Source of the DNA: Rhodoferax sp.
Lineage (GTDB): Bacteria > Pseudomonadota > Gammaproteobacteria > Burkholderiales > Burkholderiaceae
Assembly (NCBI GenBank): GCA_020048295.1
Contig: JAIFMT010000245.1
Coordinates: forward strand, 1 to 8,971
Length of the DNA: 8,971 nt
Direction of reading: 5' to 3'
A program made the position numbers and the translations under genes. Below the pieces are notes generated by a model. The model saw nothing but the letters and a program-made list of their open reading frames with translations, searched no databases and had not been told where the DNA came from. Shown piece after piece: positions 1-6,305 of the stretch. Numbering within the stretch: position 1 is the first letter of the stretch; the number at the start of each line of letters is the position of its first letter.

Positions 1-1575
1 CCCACCAACAACTGGATGGCCCCAGCCGAGATGCGCGCCCTGCTGCAAACCGGCAAGGCCGATGGCACGCCACCCCTGTTTGCCGGCTGCATGAAGGGCC
101 GCACCATGTATGTGATTCCGTTCAGCATGGGCCCGCTGGGCAGCCCGATTGCCCACATCGGCATCGAACTGTCCGACAGTGCCTATGTGGCCACCAACAT
201 GAAGATCATGACGCGCATGGGCAAGGCGGTGTATGACGTGCTCGGCACTGAGGGTGAATTTGTGCCTTGCATGCACACCGTGGGCGCACCACTGGAAGCC
301 GGCCAAAAAGATGTCACCTGGCCGTGCAACCCCGAAAAATACATTGTTCATTACCCCGAAACGCGTGAAATCTGGAGCTTTGGCTCGGGTTACGGCGGCA
401 ACGCATTGCTGGGCAAAAAGTGCTTTGCGCTGCGCATTGCGTCCAACATGGCGCGCGACGAAGGCTGGCTGGCTGAGCACATGATGATTTTGGGTGCCAC
501 CAACCCGCAAGGCAAAAAACATTACGTGGCAGCAGCGTTCCCCAGCGCCTGCGGCAAAACCAACTTTGCCATGCTGGTGCCCCCGGCAGGTTTTGACGGC
601 TGGAAGATCACCACCGTGGGTGACGACATTGCCTGGATCAAACCGGGTGTCAACCCTGAAGCCGGGTATTTCGGCGTGGCACCGGGCACCAACATGCTGA
701 CCAACCCCAACTGCATGCTTTGCCTGGACAAGAACGTGATCTACACCAACGTGGCACTGACCGACGATGGTGATGTCTGGTGGGAGGGCATGGAGCATGA
801 CGCGCCCGGCAAAGCCCTGCCGTCACACCTGATCGACTGGAAAGGCAACGACTGGACACCCGAGATCGCCAAGGCCACCGGTGCCAAGGCAGCGCACCCC
901 AACTCGCGTTTCACCGTGTCGTCCACCAACAACCCGGCACTCGACCCCGAATGGGACAACCCGGCTGGCGTGCCAGTTGATGCGTTCATGTTTGGCGGGC
1001 GTCGTGCCACCACGGTGCCACTGGTCACCGAGGCACGCACCTGGGTTGACGGCGTGTACATGGCGGCCACCATGGGCTCTGAAACCACCGCTGCGGCAGT
1101 GGGCCAGGCCGGTGTGGTGCGGCGCGACCCGTTTGCCATGCTGCCGTTTACCGGCTACAACATGAGCGACTATTTCCAGCATTGGCTGGATCTGGGTGCC
1201 AAGCTGGAAGCCAAGGGTGTCAAGCTGCCCAAGATTTACACCACCAACTGGTTCCGCAAGGGCGCAGACGGCAAGTTTGCCTGGCCGGGTTACGGCGAAA
1301 ACATGCGCGTGCTCAAATGGATTCTGGACCGTCTGGACGGCACGGCACCGCAGGGCGAGGAGTATTTCTTCGGCATCACCCCCACCTACTCGGCACTCAA
1401 CTGGAACGGGCTGGACTTCTCAACCGAGCAGTTCAAGACGGTCACCAGCATTGACAAGTCTGACTGGCTTGCCGAGATGAAGTTGCATGACGAGCTGTTC
1501 GCCAAGCTGGCCTACCACATGCCCCAGCCACTGGCTGAAACCAAGGCACGCATTGAGGCAGAATTGGCGGCCTGA
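1..1575 (+). CDS. pckG: Phosphoenolpyruvate carboxykinase, GTP-dependent (5'-truncated by the window)
   Basis: Converts oxaloacetate + GTP to phosphoenolpyruvate + CO2 + GDP in the cytosol, the entry step of gluconeogenesis. The frame is open from base 1 (PTNNW before the first visible Met at 16), so the true start lies upstream. About 524 residues are visible against roughly 600-620 for the family, so some 90 N-terminal residues are missing. Numbering from the Met at 16, the kinase-1a P-loop with the hyper-reactive active-site Cys is SACGKTN at 177-183 (Cys179, Lys181). The kinase-2 metal site is VGDDIAW at 201-207 (Asp203, Asp204). The substrate-binding YGGN is at 126-129. NWFRKG (411-416) and FAWPGYGEN (421-429) lie in the conserved C-terminal nucleotide-binding region. 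The length and motifs are those of the GTP family, not the ATP-type PckA. No frameshift is seen. The gene ends about 28 bp before a strong terminator. Confidence 0.97.
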   Translation, partial: PTNNWMAPAEMRALLQTGKADGTPPLFAGCMKGRTMYVIPFSMGPLGSPIAHIGIELSDSAYVATNMKIMTRMGKAVYDVLGTEGEFVPCMHTVGAPLEAGQKDVTWPCNPEKYIVHYPETREIWSFGSGYGGNALLGKKCFALRIASNMARDEGWLAEHMMILGATNPQGKKHYVAAAFPSACGKTNFAMLVPPAGFDGWKITTVGDDIAWIKPGVNPEAGYFGVAPGTNMLTNPNCMLCLDKNVIYTNVALTDDGDVWWEGMEHDAPGKALPSHLIDWKGNDWTPEIAKATGAKAAHPNSRFTVSSTNNPALDPEWDNPAGVPVDAFMFGGRRATTVPLVTEARTWVDGVYMAATMGSETTAAAVGQAGVVRRDPFAMLPFTGYNMSDYFQHWLDLGAKLEAKGVKLPKIYTTNWFRKGADGKFAWPGYGENMRVLKWILDRLDGTAPQGEEYFFGITPTYSALNWNGLDFSTEQFKTVTSIDKSDWLAEMKLHDELFAKLAYHMPQPLAETKARIEAELAA

Positions 1576-1585
1576 CCCAGGTCTG

Positions 1586-1600
1586 GCGGACGCAGTCCGC
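1586..1600. other. Small palindrome after pckG
   Basis: A perfect 6-bp inverted repeat, GCGGAC/GTCCGC, with a GCA loop lies just after the pckG stop and before the main terminator. It could protect the 3' end of the mRNA or belong to a short repeat family. It has no T-run of its own, so it is not a terminator by itself. Confidence 0.4.
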
Positions 1601-1603
1601 TAT

Positions 1604-1633
1604 AAAAAAAGCCACCTTCAAGGTGGCTTTTTT
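1604..1633. terminator. Bidirectional rho-independent terminator between pckG and pepP
   Basis: The stem GCCACC (1611-1616) / GGTGGC (1622-1627) has a TTCAA loop that can partly close further. It is preceded by seven A (1604-1610) and followed by six T (1628-1633). The A- and T-runs make it functional on both strands. It ends pckG transcription rightwards and the DUF2189-murU-pepP operon leftwards, as expected between convergent units. Confidence 0.9.
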
Positions 1634-1638
1634 CTTTA

Positions 1639-1657
1639 GACCCGGTATCGCCGGGTC
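1639..1657. other. Hairpin downstream of pepP
   Basis: A perfect 7-bp inverted repeat, GACCCGG/CCGGGTC, with a TATCG loop lies between the pepP stop and the bidirectional terminator. For a leftward transcript it would fold first, about 40 nt after the pepP stop, and may stabilise the 3' end. No T-run follows it directly. Confidence 0.45.
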
Positions 1658-1697
1658 TGCCGTCGGCGAACGCCACCGGGCTTCGGTGCATGGGGTG

Positions 1698-3092
1698 TCA
1701 GGCGCGCATCAAGGCTTCAATTTCAGCCATGTCCACCGGCACATCGCGGCTAAGCAGCTCGCAGCCGGTATCGGTCACGATGGCATCGTCTTCAATGCGA
1801 ATGCCGATGTTGTGAAACTGCTCGGGCACGCCATCGGCGGGGCGCACATAAATACCGGGCTCAATGGTCAGCGCCATGCCGCTGCGCAAAATGCGCGCCG
1901 GACGGTCTTTGATGAGTTCACCAGTGAGCGCGTCCTTGCGGGTGCTGACCTGGCCGATCTCTGACGGCTCGGTGTAGGCACCGCAGTCATGCACATCCAT
2001 GCCGATCCAGTGGCCGGTGCGGTGCATGTAAAACTGAAAATAGGCGCGTTTCTCGATCACATCCTGCAGGCTGCCCACCTTGTTTTTGTCCAACAACCCC
2101 AAGTCCAGCATGCCTTGGGCCAGTACCTTGACGGTGGCCTCATGCGGATCGGTAAAGCGCGCGCCGGCACGGGTGGCCGCAATGGCCGCCTGTTGTGAGG
2201 CCAGCACCAGTTCGTACAGCGCGCGTTGTGGGCCGCTGAAGATGCCGTTGGCCGGGAAGGTGCGGGTAATGTCTGACGCATAGCCATCAAGTTCACAGCC
2301 CGCGTCAATCAGCACCAGTTCCCCAGTGCGAATCAGCCCGCAATCGGCCCGGTAATGCAGCACGCAGGCATTGGCGCCGGCGGCCACGATCGAGCCATAA
2401 GCCGGGTATTGCGAGCCATGGCGGCGAAATTCGTGCAGCAGCTCCGCGTCCAGGTGGTACTCGCGCACCTCGTGGCCAGCGCGAATCATGCCCGCGCAGC
2501 ACTGCATGGTGCGCACATGGGCAGCGGCGCTGATTTTGGCGGCACGGCGCATCACGTCTTGCTCGTGCGCGTCTTTCACCAGCCGCATCTCGTCGAGCAC
2601 GCTGCACAAGTCACGCTGCTGCTGCGGGCACAAGGTGCCGTAGCGCACCCGGGCGCGCAGACTGCCCAGCCAGCCGTCGATGCGCGTCTCCAGACCCTTG
2701 TGGGTGGCAAACGCAAACCACACCGCGTCACAGCCGTCCAGCAAGGCGGGCAATTTGGCGTCAAGCTCTTTGACCGAAAACGCCGCATCCACCCCCAGCG
2801 TTTGCGGTGCAGCTTCTGGGCCAACCCGCACGCCGTCCCAAATCTCGCGCTCCAGGTCTTTGGGCTGGCAAAACAGCGTGGTGTGGCCTTTGCCGTCAAT
2901 CAACAGCCAGGCATTGGGCTCCGTAAAGCCGCTGAGGTAATAAAAGTAACTGTCATGACGAAACAAAAAGTCGCTGTCGCGGTTGCGCTGCTGCTCCGGT
3001 GCGGTGGGCAGGATGGCAATGCCGCCTGGGCCGATCTGGCGGGCCAAAGCGTTGCGCCGTTGGGCGTAGATGGAAAAATCGTTGGCGCTCAT
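1698..3092 (-). CDS. pepP: Xaa-Pro aminopeptidase (aminopeptidase P, M24B family)
   Basis: Cytosolic metallopeptidase that removes an N-terminal residue preceding proline. At 464 residues it has the usual length: an N-terminal creatinase-like domain (about 1-175) and a C-terminal pita-bread catalytic domain (about 178-450). All five expected dinuclear-metal ligands are present: Asp263 (LIDAG), Asp274 (ASDITRTF), His361 (HRTGHWIG), Glu411 (TIEPGIY) and Glu434 (GIRIEDD). The HRTGHWIGMDVHD motif and the N-terminal FLFRHDSYFYYLSGF segment are characteristic of PepP rather than of methionine aminopeptidase or prolidase. The ATG at 3092 has no convincing Shine-Dalgarno sequence. It overlaps (ATGA) the stop of a 19-codon mini-ORF that begins directly after the murU stop, so translation may be coupled. 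It is the last gene of the leftward operon, 56 bp from murU. Confidence 0.95.
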   Translation of the reverse strand: MSANDFSIYAQRRNALARQIGPGGIAILPTAPEQQRNRDSDFLFRHDSYFYYLSGFTEPNAWLLIDGKGHTTLFCQPKDLEREIWDGVRVGPEAAPQTLGVDAAFSVKELDAKLPALLDGCDAVWFAFATHKGLETRIDGWLGSLRARVRYGTLCPQQQRDLCSVLDEMRLVKDAHEQDVMRRAAKISAAAHVRTMQCCAGMIRAGHEVREYHLDAELLHEFRRHGSQYPAYGSIVAAGANACVLHYRADCGLIRTGELVLIDAGCELDGYASDITRTFPANGIFSGPQRALYELVLASQQAAIAATRAGARFTDPHEATVKVLAQGMLDLGLLDKNKVGSLQDVIEKRAYFQFYMHRTGHWIGMDVHDCGAYTEPSEIGQVSTRKDALTGELIKDRPARILRSGMALTIEPGIYVRPADGVPEQFHNIGIRIEDDAIVTDTGCELLSRDVPVDMAEIEALMRA

Positions 3093-3148
3093 GGTGAATG
3101 TGGTCCGTGTAAAAAGGTGATTTTCAATGCGTTTATGGTTTTGTGCAT
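3089..3148 (-). CDS. Possible 19-residue coupling mini-ORF between murU and pepP
   Basis: This tiny frame starts with ATG immediately after the murU TGA (TGAATG, no gap). It encodes MHKTINALKITFLHGPHSP and ends in a TGA that overlaps the pepP ATG as ATGA. It fills the intergenic gap exactly. The peptide resembles nothing I recognise. Its value, if real, would be to carry ribosomes from murU to pepP, which lacks a visible Shine-Dalgarno sequence. It could equally be chance, because a 60-nt frame is short. Confidence 0.25.
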   Translation of the reverse strand: MHKTINALKITFLHGPHSP

Positions 3149-3940
3149 TCAGCAGTTCAACTGTGCCAAGCGCTCAGGCGTGCCGACGTCGGTCCAGGCA
3201 CCGGTGTAGAGCTGCGCAGACACCTGACCCGCGTCCATGGCTCGGCGCAGCAAAGGCGCCAAAGCTGCCCGAATGCCTTGCGGGTTGCCCGGCGCAATAT
3301 CGCACCAGGGTGCTTCAAACAGCGCACGATGGTAGAGGCCAATGGTGGAGTAGGTGTAGCGTGGCCGCAGGTCTTGGGCTGGCAGGTTGAGGGCCAAGCC
3401 ATTGGCGTCCAGACCAAAGTCGCCGCGCGGGTTGTGCGCGGGGTTGGGCACCAGCCACAGATGCGCCAGTTTCCTGCCCGCCACAAAGGCGGTAACAGCC
3501 GCTGGGTCAAACACAAAGCCGGGCGTGAAGACATCGCCTGCCAGCACCCAAAACACCGCGTCGTGCTGCACCGGGCACAGCTTGGGCAAAGCACGGCAGA
3601 TGCCACCGGCGGTCTCCAGCGCAGCACCAAAATCTTGCCCTTCGTGCGAGTAGCGCAGGCTCAAAAATTCCTCAATTTGTAGCTGCTCGCGCTTATCCTG
3701 ATTGGGCTGGAGCACAAAAACATGCTTAAATTTCTGTTCAATGTGTGAGCCCAGCCAGGCGGTATTGATCACCGCCCAAGGGCAGCCGGCGCGCAGCAGC
3801 GCCTGCAAATGCCACTGCAGCAGGGGCAAACCTTGTACGTGCAGCAGTGGCTTTGGGCAATGGTCGGTCAAGGGGCGCATGCGCTCGCCGCGGCCGGCGG
3901 CCAGCAGCATCGCCGGGACATTGGGGCGGGGTTCAGTCAT
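3149..3940 (-). CDS. murU: N-acetylmuramate alpha-1-phosphate uridylyltransferase (MurU-type nucleotidyltransferase)
   Basis: Transfers UMP from UTP to MurNAc-1-phosphate, giving UDP-MurNAc in the AmgK/MurU cell-wall recycling route that bypasses de novo synthesis. The 263-residue protein has the sugar-nucleotidyltransferase signature LLAAGRGERMRPLT..CPKPLL (12-33), a metal-binding Asp in LAGDVFT (133-139), the MurU-like ETAGGI (109-114), NPAHNPRGDF (166-175) and the C-terminal GAWTDVGTPERL (247-258). Pseudomonas MurU is about 223 residues. This protein has a longer N-terminus and C-terminal parts, and about 14 extra residues between HIEQK (66-70) and LSLRYSHEG (93-101). The extra block (residues 75-89) is encoded by a copy of an interspersed palindromic repeat. 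I chose the first ATG; Met11 is an alternative, and neither has a clear Shine-Dalgarno. The usual partner kinase gene amgK is not adjacent. Another hexose-1-phosphate substrate is possible but less likely. Confidence 0.85.
   Translation of the reverse strand: MTEPRPNVPAMLLAAGRGERMRPLTDHCPKPLLHVQGLPLLQWHLQALLRAGCPWAVINTAWLGSHIEQKFKHVFVLQPNQDKREQLQIEEFLSLRYSHEGQDFGAALETAGGICRALPKLCPVQHDAVFWVLAGDVFTPGFVFDPAAVTAFVAGRKLAHLWLVPNPAHNPRGDFGLDANGLALNLPAQDLRPRYTYSTIGLYHRALFEAPWCDIAPGNPQGIRAALAPLLRRAMDAGQVSAQLYTGAWTDVGTPERLAQLNC
3676..3718 (+). repeat. Interspersed palindromic repeat, copy A (inside murU)
   Basis: The 34-nt core (3680-3713) begins TAGCTGCTCGCGCTTATC and ends GGGCTGGAGC. It has the same length and end motifs as the copies at 6213-6246 and 8181-8214. 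It is flanked by complementary arms TTTGT (3676-3680) and ACAAA (3714-3718). It lies wholly within the murU coding sequence, in reverse orientation to the gene, and contributes residues 75-89 without a stop or frameshift. Confidence 0.75.
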
Positions 3941-4026
3941 GGCTTGGATTCATCGGCGAAGTGGAGCGGGTCAATTCACACCCGAGCATAGCCCGGCTGG
4001 AGCCGACTTGACGCTGACAGTGGCCG

Positions 4027-4848
4027 TCAAACCGGTGCCGCATCAGCAAGCCAGCGCACCGAGCCTCGGTACGCGTGCCAGGTGGCATGCCCCAGCAGCG
4101 GCCCCACCAGCAGCAACCCCAGCGCCCACGGCAGCAGCAGCGCCGCAGCTGTCAGCAGCGCGATCAAGCCACCCCACAGCAGCATCACCCCGGTGTTGTT
4201 GACCACCACTTCCAGGCTGGTGATGGCAGCGCTGATGGCATCGGTATCGCGGTCCAGAATCATCGGGATGGACACCGCCGAGATGGCGAACACCAGCGTG
4301 GCAAAAACCCCACCCACCAGCGTGTAAGCCAGCACAAATTCAAGGTTGTCGGGATTGAATACCGCCTGCACCACGCCCACCGAGCTGGGCATGCCGGTGT
4401 TGAAAAACACCGCAATCACCACCAGTGAGGCGCGTCCCCACAGCAATTCCAGCACGATCAGGACGCCCACCAACAGCCCCATGCTGCGCAGATGGTTGCG
4501 CCAGCAGGTCATGGAGGCGGCAAAACCGGGCGACAAACCCTGCTCACGCCGGCGACTCACGTCGTACAGCCCGAGCGCCAGAAATGGCCCGACCAGCAGG
4601 CAGCCCGAGGCGATCGTCATGGTGAATTCTGGCCGGGCACGAAACACCGCGCCCAGCACCCAGGCCATGCCGCAGAACACCGCGCCATAAAACAGACTGA
4701 TCCCGGGGTGTGCCACCAAGTCACGCCAGCCCAGCCGCAGCCAGTGCAGCGGCGCGCCCCAGGCCAGCACGATGATCTCCCGGGGGGATGCCTCGGACGG
4801 CGGCGGCACATAAGGTGGTGGTGGAACTTCGTCTTGAAAATTGCTCAT
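4027..4848 (-). CDS. DUF2189 family integral membrane protein
   Basis: Inner-membrane protein of unknown function, 273 residues. The N-terminus is proline-rich and hydrophilic (about 1-20). It is followed by the DUF2189-like segment GWRDLVAHPGISLFYG (40-55) and about six hydrophobic membrane stretches, at roughly 49-69, 74-94, 121-149, 170-197 and 218-258, the last long enough for two spans. A short loop rich in Arg, YDVSRRREQG (95-104), follows the second span and is probably cytosolic. The assignment rests on remembered family features (a WRDL..PG motif before the first span, a polytopic C-terminus). No catalytic residues can be named. It starts at the ATG at 4848, facing the SPFH gene divergently across 254 bp, and is the first gene of the leftward run, 86 bp before murU. 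Its link to murU/pepP may be co-transcription only. Confidence 0.8.
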   Translation of the reverse strand: MSNFQDEVPPPPYVPPPSEASPREIIVLAWGAPLHWLRLGWRDLVAHPGISLFYGAVFCGMAWVLGAVFRARPEFTMTIASGCLLVGPFLALGLYDVSRRREQGLSPGFAASMTCWRNHLRSMGLLVGVLIVLELLWGRASLVVIAVFFNTGMPSSVGVVQAVFNPDNLEFVLAYTLVGGVFATLVFAISAVSIPMILDRDTDAISAAITSLEVVVNNTGVMLLWGGLIALLTAAALLLPWALGLLLVGPLLGHATWHAYRGSVRWLADAAPV

Positions 4849-5102
4849 GGCCCAAGCCTAGCGCGTCAGACCCAGCCTGGCTAGTGAGGGAAAACACCTG
4901 CCGCCGCGCCGCCTAGGTCCGGCCGGGGCTGACTAGGGCTGCTGCTGGTGCTACTGGCTCAGCACCATTTGCGCAATCAGTCCGGTGGCAATGGCGCAAT
5001 GGCTGGCAGCGTGTTTCATGGGCCGGCTCTGATTAGCGGCAGGTCCCGGCCGCCCCATCAGTCTGTGTATCATCCCGCCCATCACCACCCAAGGAGCAGC
5101 AC
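4849..5102. promoter_or_regulatory. Divergent intergenic region (DUF2189 operon / SPFH operon)
   Basis: The 254 bp between two divergent start codons should hold both promoters. Rightwards, TATCAT at 5068-5073 is a possible -10 box, but no matching -35 box is visible. A good Shine-Dalgarno AAGGAG (5091-5096) sits 6 nt before the SPFH ATG. A 7-bp inverted repeat TGGTGCT/AGCACCA with an 8-nt loop (4946-4967) could be an operator or an mRNA hairpin. I see no clear leftward promoter and no open frame with a start site of its own. Confidence 0.4.
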
Positions 5103-6149
5103 ATGGCCTTCATGGACTTCATCAAGAAACAGTTTATTGACGTTATCCAGTGGACCGAGGAGGGCGACGGCACGCTGGCCTGGCGCTTTCCGATGTCAGG
5201 CATGGAAATTCAGAATGGCGCGCAACTGGTGGTGCGCGATTCGCAATTGGCACTGTTTGTCAACGAGGGCCAGGTGGCTGACATATTGGGCCCCGGCACC
5301 CACCGACTCACCACGCAAACCTTGCCGGTGCTGACCTACCTGAAGAACTGGGACAAGCTGTTTGAGTCGCCTTTCAAAAGCGATGTGTATTTTTTCAGCA
5401 CGCGCCAGCAGTTGGACCAGAAATGGGGCACGCCACAACCCATCACTATCCGCGATGCCGACTTTGGCGCAGTGCGGCTGCGTGCCTTTGGCAATTACAA
5501 CTTCCGCATTGCCGACCCCAAGCTGTTTCACACCGAAATCTCTGGCACGCGTGAGCGCTATGGCGTGGAAGACATCGACGGCCAGTTGCGCGGGCTGGTG
5601 CTGCAAAACATCAGCAACGCGGTGGCTGGCAGTGGCATCGCGTTCCTCGACCTGGCGGCCAACCAGCTCAGCTTTGCCCAGGCCCTGACGCGGCAACTGG
5701 CCCCCGAGTTCGAAAAAATCGGTCTCAAGCTCGAAGGCATGACGGTGCAAAACGTCTCACTGCCCGAAGAGCTGCAAAAAATCCTCGACCAGAAAATCGG
5801 CATGGGCATGGTTGGCAACGACATGGCCAAGTTCATGCAGTACCAGACGGCACAGGCCATTCCCAAATTTGCCGAAGGCGGTGGTGGGGGTGGCAGCGGC
5901 ATTGCTGGCGATGCCATGGGCCTGGGTGCCGGCGTGGCACTGGGCCAGGTGCTGGCGCAAAATCTGGCAGCCGGACTGCAACCGCAACACGCCCCGGCCA
6001 CCGCACCTGTGGCTGCTGCCCCGGTGGGCATGAAGGCCGAAGACGTGATGGCCACGCTGGAGAAACTCGGCGACCTGAAAGCCAAGGGCATCCTCACACA
6101 AGAAGAGTTTGATGCCAAAAAGAGCGAGTTGTTGAAAAAGCTGATTTAG
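5103..6149 (+). CDS. SPFH-domain membrane-scaffold protein with C-terminal SHOCT domain (YdjI/'virion core protein'-like)
   Basis: Probably an oligomeric membrane-associated scaffold, 348 residues. The start is the ATG at 5103, 6 nt after AAGGAG. The N-terminal part resembles the YdjI/'virion core' branch of SPFH proteins: IEWTEEGDGTLAWR-type opening (15-28), GAQLVVRDSQLALFVNEG (39-56), GPGTHRLTTQTLPVL (63-77), then FGAVRLRAFGNYNFRI (121-136). Residues around 180-255 form the helical SPFH tail, followed by a Gly-rich hinge (258-266) and an Ala/Pro linker (285-309). Residues 313-346 (EDVMATLEKLGDLKAKGILTQEEFDAKKSELLKKL) match SHOCT, a short oligomerisation domain. No transmembrane span is evident, so membrane contact would be peripheral. 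In Bacillus subtilis the relative YdjI is encoded with the PspA homologue YdjF and the zinc-ribbon membrane protein YdjG. Here the next gene also encodes a zinc-ribbon membrane protein, which supports a shared role. Confidence 0.88.
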   Translation: MAFMDFIKKQFIDVIQWTEEGDGTLAWRFPMSGMEIQNGAQLVVRDSQLALFVNEGQVADILGPGTHRLTTQTLPVLTYLKNWDKLFESPFKSDVYFFSTRQQLDQKWGTPQPITIRDADFGAVRLRAFGNYNFRIADPKLFHTEISGTRERYGVEDIDGQLRGLVLQNISNAVAGSGIAFLDLAANQLSFAQALTRQLAPEFEKIGLKLEGMTVQNVSLPEELQKILDQKIGMGMVGNDMAKFMQYQTAQAIPKFAEGGGGGGSGIAGDAMGLGAGVALGQVLAQNLAAGLQPQHAPATAPVAAAPVGMKAEDVMATLEKLGDLKAKGILTQEEFDAKKSELLKKLI

Positions 6150-6201
6150 CCGCAGCCTACTCATTGGCTTGCGTCGCAGCATCTACACGACTTTGATCAG
6201 C

Positions 6202-6259
6202 TATGACAAATATAGCTGCTAGTGCAATCGAGATATGGGCTAGAGGCTCATTTGTCATA
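6202..6259 (+). repeat. Interspersed palindromic repeat, copy B (between SPFH and DUF4178 genes)
   Basis: The 34-nt core 6213-6246 (TAGCTGCTAG...GGGCTAGAGG) matches copies A and C in length and ends. It is flanked by a perfect 10-bp inverted repeat, TATGACAAAT (6202-6211) and ATTTGTCATA (6250-6259). The whole element can fold into a hairpin in the 156-bp gap between two co-oriented genes. There it could dampen read-through or set relative expression. Confidence 0.75.
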
Positions 6260-6305
6260 AATTTTGGCAGGCTGAGGGTCAGGCTCGGGATGCTGCGGAG
6301 CCGTC

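Noticed and set aside
741..1182. Open frames of 119-132 codons on the - strand inside pckG
   Set aside because: They overlap one of the most conserved parts of PEP carboxykinase, have composition typical of a shadow frame and no start-site signal.
2355..3209. A long open frame (284 codons) on the + strand opposite pepP
   Set aside because: It is antisense to a well-supported pepP with all catalytic residues. Its product has no recognisable motif, and such frames are common opposite GC-rich genes.
4946..4967. Inverted repeat TGGTGCT/AGCACCA as a terminator
   Set aside because: It has no T-run and lies between divergent genes where no transcript should end. An operator is possible, but nothing further supports it.
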